Assembly: GCF_003574425.1 (NCBI RefSeq) | Contig: NZ_QLIU01000030.1 | Coordinates: 1 to 64,000, forward strand | Direction: 5' to 3' | Source of the DNA: Cysteiniphilum halobium | Lineage (GTDB): Bacteria; Pseudomonadota; Gammaproteobacteria; Francisellales; Francisellaceae | Length of the DNA: 64,000 nucleotides | Part shown: piece after piece, positions 55,590 to 63,855 of the stretch | Position numbering within the stretch: position 1 is the stretch's first letter | Layout of the letters: each line of letters begins with the position of its first letter | Translations under genes and position numbers: made by a program | Notes under the pieces: generated by a model | What the model saw: only the letters and a program-made list of their open reading frames with translations | Database searches by the model: none | Told to the model about the DNA's origin: nothing

Positions 55590-58500
55590 ATGCAGATTCT
55601 GCCAAAAGCGACACGCAATATTTATGCTAACGCCATTCCTACGGCACTATCTCTTGCCTTAAACGAATACATTTTGGCAAATGATCAAAAGCCTCATTTA
55701 TTAGTGTGTGAGAGCGCGCAAGTAGCATTGCAACTATATGATGAGCTGTGCTTTTTACTGCCACAAAAATCCATCTTACATTTTGCTGATCTTGAGATTC
55801 TACCGTTTGATTATTTCTCCGCGAGTGAAGATGTTATCTCCTCACGTCTAAACACCCTAAACCAGATTCAAAACAACCCAAATAGCATTATCATTGCCAA
55901 TGTTAATACCTTGATTAAGTATCTGCCACCAACGTCCTTTTTGCATACCAACGCGTTTATGATCAAAAAAGGAGACAAGCTTGATTTAACGAAGAAAAAA
56001 CGTCAACTGGAAACCACAGGTTATCAAAATGTTACCCAAGTGATTACTCGAGGTGAATTTAGTGTGCGTGGCAGTATATTGGATATTTTTCCGATGGGTT
56101 CGGATGATGCTTATCGCATTGACCTATTTGATGATGAAGTTGACAGTATTCGCTGTGTTGATGTGGAAACACAACGCTCTCACTCGCCAATCGATGAAGT
56201 CAACATATTGCCAACACAAGAGTTTGTCCTTGATAAAAAGACACTCGATCAATTTGCACTAAACTGGTATGCGCTAATACCGCACGCAGATACTCAAAAT
56301 CAAATTTATCAAAGCATTATTAAAGGGCAGATGATCAGTGGTATTGAGTTTTATCTGCCACTCTTTTTTGAGCGTGTTAACACGCTCTTTGACTATTTAC
56401 GACAAGATACGATCATTCATAGCATTTATAACTGCCAATTATCATTGGAGAAGTATCACACTGATATTTTGACAAGACATGATCAATTAGCGCATGATCG
56501 CGAGCGCCCTATTTTAAAGCCTGAACAGGTTTTCTTATCACCCACCACATTTAATGGCTTAATCAAAGATTTCACGCATATTAAATGGCTATCTCAAGAG
56601 AAAACCAAAGCAAATAATCTTGAGGTAGAAGGGTTACCTGATATTCATGTCCATTATCAGTATAAAGAACCCTATCAAAAGCTTTTAGACTTATTAGCAA
56701 GTACAACATTTAACAAAGTGATCTTTTGTGCTGAAAGCCCAGGCAGAAAGGCGCTTATGTATGAAAACCTAAGTAAGTTGGGCTTAAAGCTTGACACTTA
56801 TGTCAACTTCAATGATGCACTTGAATCAGGCTCAGCACGCGCGATTACTGTCGCGCCCTTTACCCAAGGTATTATTAGTCATAACAAAAATCATACAATA
56901 CTGATTGTTACTGAGTTTGATCTTTTCGCAAATCACAGTGCAATCAACCTACGCACACGTATTAAGCAAAAAGATGAAGTTATTCCTAGTGTTGCACTTA
57001 AAGACTTATCAGAATTAAGCTTGGGCAGTCCAGTTGTCCATATTGAGCATGGTATTGCACGATTTGATGGCTTGACTAAACTTGATTTTGGTGCGCGGGA
57101 AACCGAATTTCTAACGCTTAAATTTAAAAATGATGAAAAGCTTTATGTACCCATCTATGCATTGAACCTGGTCAGTCGCTATAGTGGTACTGAGCTTGAG
57201 CACGCACCCATTAGTAAACTAGGCACCGATACCTGGCAAAAGGAAAAAGAAAAAGCTGCGAAAAAAATCAATGATGTTGCCGCTGACCTTTTAGCAATTT
57301 ATGCAGAGCGCGCACTTAAACAAGGCTATGGTAATCTTCTTCATGAAAAAGATTATTTAGCATTTTGTGAGGGGTTTCCCTTTGAAGAGACACCTGATCA
57401 AGCCATTGCAATTAATGATGTCATCAAAGATATGCTTTCAGATAAACCAATGGATCGCCTGATTTGTGGCGATGTTGGTTTTGGCAAAACAGAAGTTGCA
57501 ATGCGTGCGGCATTTATTGCGGCAAGCAACAATAAGCAGGTGGCTGTTTTAGCGCCAACAACCTTATTAGCACAGCAACACTTTGATAATTTTAGCGATC
57601 GTTTTAGTGAGATGGGCGCAACCGTTGAGGTCCTGTCACGCTTTAAAACACCTAAGGAACAAAATGCTGCCATAAAACAAATCAACGATGGTCATATCGA
57701 TATTGTTATTGGCACACATAAGTTATTGTCTGAGAAAATTAAGTTTCATAATTTAGGGCTTTTAATTATCGATGAAGAACATCGCTTTGGTGTTACCCAC
57801 AAAGAAAAAATGAAAGCAATGCGTGCTAATATTGATATTTTGACGATGACGGCGACCCCTATTCCACGCACTTTAAACATGGCATTTTCGAATATTCGTG
57901 ACTTGTCTATTATTGCCACGGCACCTGCCAAACGCCTATCTGTTAAAACATTTGTTAGACAATACAACAGTGGCATTGTCAAAGAAGCTGTCATGCGTGA
58001 GGCGTTAAGAGGTGGACAAGTTTACTATCTTCACAACAGTGTTAGTACGATTTATCACAAGGCAGAGGAATTACAAAAGCTTTTCCCTGATATTAAAATT
58101 GCTATTGCTCACGGGCAAATGCGTGAACGTGAACTTGAAAAAATCATGTTTGAATTCCAACAAAATCGTTATCAAATTCTGGTGTGCACAACGATTATTG
58201 AAACCGGTATTGATATTGCTAATGCCAATACCATTGTTATTGAACGCGCGGATAATTTTGGCTTAGCGCAATTACATCAGTTGCGTGGCCGTGTTGGTCG
58301 CTCGCATCACCAAGCTTATGCTTATTTACTGACACCACCTCAAGCATCATTAGCAAAAGATGCTAAAAAGCGCCTTGAGGCGATCTTGGAAACTGAATCA
58401 TTAGGTGGTGGCTATATGCTAGCTAACCATGATCTTGAGATCAGAGGAGCCGGAGAGATGCTTGGCAAAGAGCAAAGTGGCAATATGCAAGGCATTGGTT

Positions 58501-59051
58501 TTAATCTGTATATGGATTTACTACAAAAAACCATCTCAGCACTACAAAAAGGTGAAACATTTGATGCAACAAAGATCAATCAATCATTCCAGCTGGATGC
58601 CCAGATTGAGCTTAGAATTCCAACACTTTTTCCAGAAGAATATATCTATGATGTGCACACGCGTCTTGGGCTTTACAAACGTATCTCCAGTGCTGAAACA
58701 CATGATGAGTTAGATAAAATTAAAATTGAAGTTATTGATCGTTTTGGTTTACTACCAGAACATGCGCAGTATTTATTTGATATTACCCATTTAAAGTTAA
58801 GTGCCACCCATCTTGGTATTCATAAAATCGAAATGCACGCATCAGGTGGTAAGATAAGCTTCAATACACCACTTGAATTTGATCCTATTCACCTTATTAC
58901 ATTGGTACAAATGCAAGCACAAGATTTCCAGTTAAGCCAAGATCAAAAGCTTGTAATTAAAAAATCTTTGCCTCAAGCACAACAACGAGTTGCTTTTATC
59001 AATACTTTTATGGATAAGTTGCAGTCAAAAATAAAACAAACAAGGCATTAA
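55590..59051 (+). CDS. mfd: Transcription-repair coupling factor Mfd
   Basis: The full-length protein has 1153 residues. The N-terminal UvrB-like region contains GEFSVRGSILDIFP. The RNA-polymerase-interacting domain begins near HIEHGIARFDGL. The RecG-like motor has GDVGFGKTEVAMRAAF (Walker A), IDEEHRFGV (DEEH), TATPIPRTLNMA, IETGIDIANANTIVIERAD and QLRGRVGRS. The C-terminal TRCF domain is also present. Mfd removes stalled RNA polymerase and recruits UvrA. It is followed by a palindrome-rich gap. Confidence 0.98.
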   Translation: MQILPKATRNIYANAIPTALSLALNEYILANDQKPHLLVCESAQVALQLYDELCFLLPQKSILHFADLEILPFDYFSASEDVISSRLNTLNQIQNNPNSIIIANVNTLIKYLPPTSFLHTNAFMIKKGDKLDLTKKKRQLETTGYQNVTQVITRGEFSVRGSILDIFPMGSDDAYRIDLFDDEVDSIRCVDVETQRSHSPIDEVNILPTQEFVLDKKTLDQFALNWYALIPHADTQNQIYQSIIKGQMISGIEFYLPLFFERVNTLFDYLRQDTIIHSIYNCQLSLEKYHTDILTRHDQLAHDRERPILKPEQVFLSPTTFNGLIKDFTHIKWLSQEKTKANNLEVEGLPDIHVHYQYKEPYQKLLDLLASTTFNKVIFCAESPGRKALMYENLSKLGLKLDTYVNFNDALESGSARAITVAPFTQGIISHNKNHTILIVTEFDLFANHSAINLRTRIKQKDEVIPSVALKDLSELSLGSPVVHIEHGIARFDGLTKLDFGARETEFLTLKFKNDEKLYVPIYALNLVSRYSGTELEHAPISKLGTDTWQKEKEKAAKKINDVAADLLAIYAERALKQGYGNLLHEKDYLAFCEGFPFEETPDQAIAINDVIKDMLSDKPMDRLICGDVGFGKTEVAMRAAFIAASNNKQVAVLAPTTLLAQQHFDNFSDRFSEMGATVEVLSRFKTPKEQNAAIKQINDGHIDIVIGTHKLLSEKIKFHNLGLLIIDEEHRFGVTHKEKMKAMRANIDILTMTATPIPRTLNMAFSNIRDLSIIATAPAKRLSVKTFVRQYNSGIVKEAVMREALRGGQVYYLHNSVSTIYHKAEELQKLFPDIKIAIAHGQMRERELEKIMFEFQQNRYQILVCTTIIETGIDIANANTIVIERADNFGLAQLHQLRGRVGRSHHQAYAYLLTPPQASLAKDAKKRLEAILETESLGGGYMLANHDLEIRGAGEMLGKEQSGNMQGIGFNLYMDLLQKTISALQKGETFDATKINQSFQLDAQIELRIPTLFPEEYIYDVHTRLGLYKRISSAETHDELDKIKIEVIDRFGLLPEHAQYLFDITHLKLSATHLGIHKIEMHASGGKISFNTPLEFDPIHLITLVQMQAQDFQLSQDQKLVIKKSLPQAQQRVAFINTFMDKLQSKIKQTRH

Positions 59052-59068
59052 GTACCTAAGTGAAAAAA

Positions 59069-59157
59069 TAAGTTGAGCTTCAATTATCCCCCTCACCCGC
59101 GCAGCTTAAGCTGCACGAGCGATCCCACAAGGGGGAGAGGTGCTAGCTGATGCAACT
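59069..59157 (-). repeat. Dispersed palindromic repeat, copy 2
   Basis: This is the reverse-oriented copy of the element at 18664-18745, slightly longer (about 89 bp). It shares AAGTTGAGCTTCAATTATCC, the central GCAGCTTAAGCTGC, and CCCACAAGGGGGAGAGGTG. The pair differ by a few substitutions and by a four- to five-base insertion near GATCC. It lies 18 bases after the mfd stop and could help terminate mfd or glyS transcription. Confidence 0.8.
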
Positions 59158-59180
59158 TATTCTTGATTCATTACTATGGG

Positions 59181-59243
59181 TATTCGGGTCAGGTTTGATC
59201 CGAATAGATGATTCGTGATTATTCTTAGACTTGATCCTAGAAT
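59181..59243. repeat. Two further inverted repeats between mfd and glyS
   Basis: TATTCGGGTCA (59181-59191) pairs with TGATCCGAATA (59196-59206), 10 of 11 bases, with a four-base loop. ATTCTTAG (59221-59228) pairs imperfectly with CCTAGAAT (59236-59243). Both fold tightly but neither has a U-tract. They follow directly on the larger palindromic element. Confidence 0.5.
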
Positions 59244-59257
59244 AGATAATATTTGCG

Positions 59258-59280
59258 TAGGGCGTATAGCATACGCCCTA
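59258..59280. terminator. Bidirectional terminator between mfd and glyS
   Basis: The perfect 10-bp stem TAGGGCGTAT / ATACGCCCTA has a three-base loop and is followed on the plus strand by TTTCCTT. It lies between the convergent mfd and glyS genes, 11 bases beyond the glyS stop on the minus strand (read-through direction), and is GC-rich against the local background. Confidence 0.65.
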
Positions 59281-59291
59281 TTTCCTTGGTG

Positions 59292-61364
59292 TTATAAGGC
59301 AGAAAGATCAGCCACTTGACGAAATAAATGAGATATTTTTTGTAAGATTGCCAAACGATTATTCTTAATCTTTTCATCCTCAGCAATAACCATAACGTGT
59401 TCAAAAAACTCGGCAATCGGTTCATCCAATGTTGATAAAAGCAGTAAGGCTTGTTGATATTGTTTATCTTTAATTAACGTGGATAACTTACTTTCAACAG
59501 AGCACAATGCTTCAAACAGACTGATCTCTGCAGCTTCGTGCAGTAGGCTTTGATCAATCGCTAAAACATTATCCACAGCATTTTTTGCCAGAATATTAGC
59601 GACACGCTTGTTGCTTTGTGCCAAGCGCTCACAAGCCGTATGCGATTTAAATGCAATTAATGCATGAATACGTGCATCAAAGTCCGCGACATCAGTGTGA
59701 TCAACAGCTTTTACCGCTTCAAAGACTTCTCCTGCTATACCCTCTTCTTTATAGATTACTTTTAAGCGATCAATAAAAAATTGCTTCAAACCATGCTTTA
59801 AATCAGCTTTTACTGTTAACTGATCCGCTTGAAAAGTATTAATCGATAACTCAATCAATGTTGATAAAGAGATCGCTAAATGGTGTTCTTTCAATATACG
59901 TAGCACACCAATCGCTGCACGTCTTAAAGCAAATGGGTCCTTATCCCCTGTTGGCTTTTGTCCAATGCCAAAGATTCCAACCAAAGTATCCATTTTCTCA
60001 GCAATGGCTAACGCTTGCGCTATTTTACTTTGAGGTAGTTTATCCCCTGCATATTTTGGCCAATACTGCTCCTCAATTGCCTGACATACATCGTTGTCTT
60101 CACCATGTGCTTTAGCATAATATTTGCCAATAGTGCCTTGTAAGTCGGTAAACTCATAAACCATATCTGTCATCAGATCAGCCTTACTTAAGTAACCCGC
60201 ACGATACGCAAGCTTCTCATCAGCGCCAATTGCTTTAGCAATCGCTTGTGCTAATAAAGCAATACGTTCTGTACGATCATACACTGACCCCAATGCCTTT
60301 TGAAAAGTAACTGCTTTTAATTTTTCAACATAAGTCTCTAATGGCTTTTTGATATCGGTATCATAGAAAAATGCAGCATCTGATAAACGTGCTGCCATCA
60401 CCTTATTATTACCCTTAATTACGGTTTGTGGATTTGAGCTCACGATATTACTCATTGTAATAAAATGATTGATCATTTTGTTGTTATCATCAACCAAGGC
60501 AAAGCATTTTTGATGTTCTTCCATTGCCGATATTAATGCTTCTTGTGGCACGCGCAAAAAACGCTGATCAAAGTCACATAACAAAGCATGTGGATATTCG
60601 ACAATTGCAGTGACCTCCTCGACTAAATCATCATTTAATACCGCATTGGCATGCTGTGCTTCGGCTAAGGCTTTAGCAGAAGTGATGATTTTTTCTTTAC
60701 GCACTTGCCAATCCACCAGCACATGTGCGTCTTCCAGTTTACCCACATAGTTACTGGCATCGTTAATATGTATTGCATCTGGCGCGTGAAAACGATGACC
60801 ATAGCTAATATGTGAGGTTTTACAACCATAAAAGGAAGCATCAACCAGCTCATCACCAAGGAGCAATATCGCCCAATGCACAGGACGCACGAATTGATAT
60901 TCTTCATCGCCCCAGCGCATCATTTTGGGAATCGGTAATTTCTTCAATGCTTGATCAATAATATCTGCAATGATATCTTTGGTTTGCTGCCCCTTTTGTG
61001 CCACTTGATAAAAAAGGCGCGCGCCTTTACTGTGCTCAATAGTGGTAAGCTTATCAAAGCTCACACCACAAGACTTGGCAAACCCTAAAGCGGCTTTAGT
61101 TGGTTTGCCTTGCTCGTCATAGGCTTTATCGATAAACGGACCTTCTTTACCAATTAACTTATCTTTTTGTGTTATTTGTAATTGTTCAATCACAAAAGCA
61201 AGACGTCTTGGTGAGGCATAAAATTGCTTAGCTTGATAGCCAATCTCTAAATCATCTAGCGCCTTACAGACATTTTCCAATAATTTTTGCGCCATATTTT
61301 TTAAGGCTTTCGGTGGCAGCTCTTCCGTGCCTAATTCAAACAATAAATCAGCAGTATCCAACAT
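59292..61364 (-). CDS. glyS: Glycyl-tRNA synthetase beta subunit
   Basis: GlyS, 690 residues: LLFELGTEELPPKALKNMA at the N terminus, YASPRRLAFVI, RWGDEEYQFVRPVHW, KADLMTDMVYEFTDLQGTIGKYYA, and DPFALRRAAIGVLRI, followed by a helical C-terminal body. It provides tRNA recognition for the alpha2-beta2 enzyme. glyQ, normally directly upstream, is absent: the 265 bases upstream lead to a divergent gene. The start ATG 61364 has only a weak ribosome-binding site. Confidence 0.97.
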   Translation of the reverse strand: MLDTADLLFELGTEELPPKALKNMAQKLLENVCKALDDLEIGYQAKQFYASPRRLAFVIEQLQITQKDKLIGKEGPFIDKAYDEQGKPTKAALGFAKSCGVSFDKLTTIEHSKGARLFYQVAQKGQQTKDIIADIIDQALKKLPIPKMMRWGDEEYQFVRPVHWAILLLGDELVDASFYGCKTSHISYGHRFHAPDAIHINDASNYVGKLEDAHVLVDWQVRKEKIITSAKALAEAQHANAVLNDDLVEEVTAIVEYPHALLCDFDQRFLRVPQEALISAMEEHQKCFALVDDNNKMINHFITMSNIVSSNPQTVIKGNNKVMAARLSDAAFFYDTDIKKPLETYVEKLKAVTFQKALGSVYDRTERIALLAQAIAKAIGADEKLAYRAGYLSKADLMTDMVYEFTDLQGTIGKYYAKAHGEDNDVCQAIEEQYWPKYAGDKLPQSKIAQALAIAEKMDTLVGIFGIGQKPTGDKDPFALRRAAIGVLRILKEHHLAISLSTLIELSINTFQADQLTVKADLKHGLKQFFIDRLKVIYKEEGIAGEVFEAVKAVDHTDVADFDARIHALIAFKSHTACERLAQSNKRVANILAKNAVDNVLAIDQSLLHEAAEISLFEALCSVESKLSTLIKDKQYQQALLLLSTLDEPIAEFFEHVMVIAEDEKIKNNRLAILQKISHLFRQVADLSAL

Positions 61365-61520
61365 AAATCAATTTCGTCAATTTCATCACTTGCAATGGCT
61401 TTGCATTTTAACGTTAATAACAAGCAAAAGCAGTAAAAACCTAGAACTCTAATGGAAAAATACTATTTTCATCCTGCTTTAAGTATACTTTATATCATTT
61501 TCTTCTACACTGTTTTTGAG

Positions 61521-61585
61521 CATATACCACTCGTGAATCATTTTGCGGTGTTCGGTGCCGAAAAATGATTCACGAGTGGTATATG
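61521..61585. repeat. 28-bp perfect-class hairpin with AATCATTTTGCGGT core
   Basis: Arms 61521-61548 and 61558-61585 pair at 27 of 28 positions with a nine-base loop (TGTTCGGTG). The left arm contains AATCATTTTGCGG, shared with elements at 10.3 and 48.4 kb. It lies between divergent glyS and the secreted hydrolase gene, 45 bases before the latter's ATG, so it is more likely a miniature palindromic element or regulatory structure than a terminator. Confidence 0.8.
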
Positions 61586-61629
61586 AGATGTGCTCCCACC
61601 AACTTAAAAGGAAATTAAAGGAGAAGACA

Positions 61630-62568
61630 ATGAAACGATGGAAGTTAATAATCAGTGCTTTGATGTTAGTAATTACACCATATCTATTTGCTGCTGAAAT
61701 CAAAGTGATGACGTATAATGTGAATTTATTACCCAACATCCCTACCCCATTAACCACGAATTTAAATAAACCTTATCAGCGCGCTTATTATATCCCTAAA
61801 GAAATTGCTAAACACAATATTGATGTTGTCGCACTGCAAGAAGCTATTGCGCCAATTTCTTTTTATATCTTGGATAAACGCATGAAAGCCGTCGGCTATA
61901 AATATCGTACAGATGTCGTTGGGCAACCAAGTTTAGAACACCTTAATCTACTTAATGGTGGCGTTGTTATTTATAGTAAATACCCAATTGTTGGTCAACC
62001 ACAATATGTGGTTTTCCCACGTTCCTATGGGCTTGAAGGTATTTCTAATAAAGGTGCAGTATTTGTTGCCATTGAAAAAGATCATCAAATTTATCATTTC
62101 ATTTCACTACATGCACAAAGCTTTAGCGGTACTATCGATGATAATGCATTTAGCGTGTGGAAAAGACAAATGGGTGCTCTCCAAGAAGCCATTTCAAATA
62201 AACATTTCTCAAGTAATGACAAGGTCATTTTAATGGGAGATTTTAATGCAGACAGTGGCTATTCAAGTGCCACAGACCCCAGCACTGGCAATATCGTCTA
62301 TCAAACATTGATTAATATGTTACATTTAAAATCAAGTGCGCCTTTCGCCCAAAATACACTGCCATTTAGCTATGATAAATTAACCAACAGCATGGCAGTT
62401 AGTGATGAAAGAACAACCCTTGATCATATTCTTTGTATCGATGGCGCCGCATGCCCGAATAACACTCAATCAACCATTGAAATCGTTGCACTTAAAAACA
62501 AGCATCTAGGCGACATGCCAGATTTATCTGATCATTATGCGGTTATTGGCACGTTGGTTTATCCTTAG
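61630..62568 (+). CDS. Secreted endonuclease/exonuclease/phosphatase-fold hydrolase (sphingomyelinase-like)
   Basis: From ATG 61630 (AAAGGAGAAGACA before it) the protein has 312 residues and a clear signal peptide (MKRWKLIISALMLVITPYLFA). EEP-fold motifs are MTYNVNLLP, VVALQEAI (metal Glu), GGVVIYSKYPI, HAQSF, MGDFNADSG and the C-terminal LSDHYAVIGTLVY (catalytic His). The order suits neutral-sphingomyelinase/phospholipase C-like secreted members; a nuclease role is also possible. An upstream in-frame extension would translate the hairpin and is rejected. If secreted, it could act on host membranes; this is inference. Confidence 0.8.
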   Translation: MKRWKLIISALMLVITPYLFAAEIKVMTYNVNLLPNIPTPLTTNLNKPYQRAYYIPKEIAKHNIDVVALQEAIAPISFYILDKRMKAVGYKYRTDVVGQPSLEHLNLLNGGVVIYSKYPIVGQPQYVVFPRSYGLEGISNKGAVFVAIEKDHQIYHFISLHAQSFSGTIDDNAFSVWKRQMGALQEAISNKHFSSNDKVILMGDFNADSGYSSATDPSTGNIVYQTLINMLHLKSSAPFAQNTLPFSYDKLTNSMAVSDERTTLDHILCIDGAACPNNTQSTIEIVALKNKHLGDMPDLSDHYAVIGTLVYP

Positions 62569-62620
62569 ATTGCTTTGATTTTAATAATGCGGATATAGCT
62601 ATACCGCCCGCAAACCATTT

Positions 62621-62815
62621 TTACTCTCTGCATTTAGTTACAAGTGCACTGTCTGCCTTTTCTGCATAGATCATATCCGCAATCATTAAAGCAAAACCCT
62701 TAGTGGTTGATATATAGTGTTTTAATTTTGATATAATCCAACTTTCCGGAACCTCCCCCAACCACTCAACACCACTATCTTTATACTTTAGATAAGGCTT
62801 TAGTTTACCAGTCAC
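62621..62815 (-). pseudogene. Type I restriction HsdS, N-terminal fragment
   Basis: The 64 residues begin with the HsdS target-recognition-domain opening: LKPYLKYKDSGVEWLGEVPESW. Homology ends after about 45 residues, and the frame runs into unrelated sequence (ALMIADMIYAEKADSALVTKC) before a stop. The full subunit has about 400 residues. The GTG start overlaps the DUF6933 stop by one base (TAGTG), preserving operon geometry. It is non-functional as a specificity subunit. Confidence 0.75.
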
Positions 62816-63420
62816 TACTTGTCTCCTTGCGGAAAGAGAATTACATTATCAATATCAGCCATATTTTTACCATCATTAATGCAATCGCCATCAAGGTAAG
62901 ACTGCCAAAGTTCAATAGGTCTTGTATAGTCTTTTTTGGTATGCGGATTGGTGATTAAGGCACTTTGCCAATAATCCATTGTCTTATCACAAACCGCCTG
63001 ACTAACTTCACCATGACGGGAACATTCGTACTCTAGGATTTGTTTAAATTGATTAAGATGTGTGGTGACACTGCGGTTATCTGTTTTACAAAACGTAAGC
63101 TTATTTAACTTCGGCTCAAAATAATCACGAATCTGACAGCCATAGTCTTCAAAGCATCGTATTTCAAGTTCATTAATTGCCCATTCGATCATTGCTGGCA
63201 GCGAATCAAAAAGATATTTTGCCCCACCTATTTCAAATAATGGGATAGCTAATACAATTCGCGTATTGATATGCATAAACACGGCAACATCTTTGCGCTG
63301 GATTTTTAGTAAGTCAACTGCCCAATCATCATAAAAAGGTAAAGACTGCGCTTGTGGTTGTGGCAAGTCGCCTATTTTAAGCCTGCTTGCCATTTTAGCG
63401 GTTAATCTAAATTGTGCCAT
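62815..63420 (-). CDS. DUF6933-domain protein inside a remnant hsd operon
   Basis: The 201-residue protein begins MAQFRLTAKMASRLKIGDLP and continues with DDWAVDLLKIQRKDVAVFMHINTRIVLAIPLF, a pattern I associate with DUF6933 (function unknown). No catalytic motif is recognised. It is joined to the hsdM remnant by TAATG and to the hsdS remnant by TAGTG. It therefore was an integral middle gene of a type I restriction operon and remains intact while both neighbours are broken. Confidence 0.6.
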   Translation of the reverse strand: MAQFRLTAKMASRLKIGDLPQPQAQSLPFYDDWAVDLLKIQRKDVAVFMHINTRIVLAIPLFEIGGAKYLFDSLPAMIEWAINELEIRCFEDYGCQIRDYFEPKLNKLTFCKTDNRSVTTHLNQFKQILEYECSRHGEVSQAVCDKTMDYWQSALITNPHTKKDYTRPIELWQSYLDGDCINDGKNMADIDNVILFPQGDK

Positions 63421-63719
63421 TATGAATGTACCTCACCTAAAAGTTCTAATATTTCTTTAGTTTTAGTTAACGTATATTCTGATGTGTTATAAAACTTGTT
63501 TTGTGATTTAGCACTTAAAATGGCATTTAGCGGAATGCCTAAATCTTTTCGTTTGTTGTATTCATTGATCACCTCTTGTCGTGTTGGCGCAAGAACTGCC
63601 TCTACACGTGCTAAAACTGTAAAGGGCAAAATCACCTTACCAAAATCAGAGCGTTTATAATCACCGCGCAATAAATCTGCAACAGACCATATTAGTGAGG
63701 ATAAATTTTTAGTATTCAT
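63420..63719 (-). pseudogene. Type I restriction methylase HsdM, internally deleted remnant
   Basis: The 99 residues start with the HsdM N-terminal signature NLSSLIWSVADLLRGDYKRSDFGKVILPFTVLARVEAVL and go on to NKFYNTSEYTLT. The methylase domain (DPPY-type motifs) is absent. The last residues, KTKEILELLGEVHS, look like the usual C-terminal helix of HsdM, so an internal deletion that kept both ends is likely. The stop overlaps the DUF6933 start. The full protein is about 500 residues. Confidence 0.75.
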
Positions 63720-63855
63720 TTTCTATATCTAAAATCATAAATGATCGTGAATCTAGCAGTAAAGTAGGTCAAAAGCAAGAATGTTACCGACCATAAGAAC
63801 TGTTATAAATGCCCTCTTAAAAATAAATCATCCCCTTAATATAAGCATCCTATTT
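63720..63855. other. Gap between the hsd remnant and slt
   Basis: The gap is 136 bases and AT-rich, with no ORF and no clear terminator for the upstream slt gene. It contains AATGATCGTGAATC, which only superficially resembles the hairpin arms at 61.5 kb. Confidence 0.3.

Noticed and set aside
61543-61629. Upstream extension of the secreted hydrolase
   Set aside because: It would translate the hairpin arm; the internal ATG has a ribosome-binding site and starts a signal peptide.
62607-62640. GCAAACCATTTTTAC as a fourth copy of the AATCATTTTGCGGT element
   Set aside because: The similarity is limited to a few bases and there is no inverted repeat.
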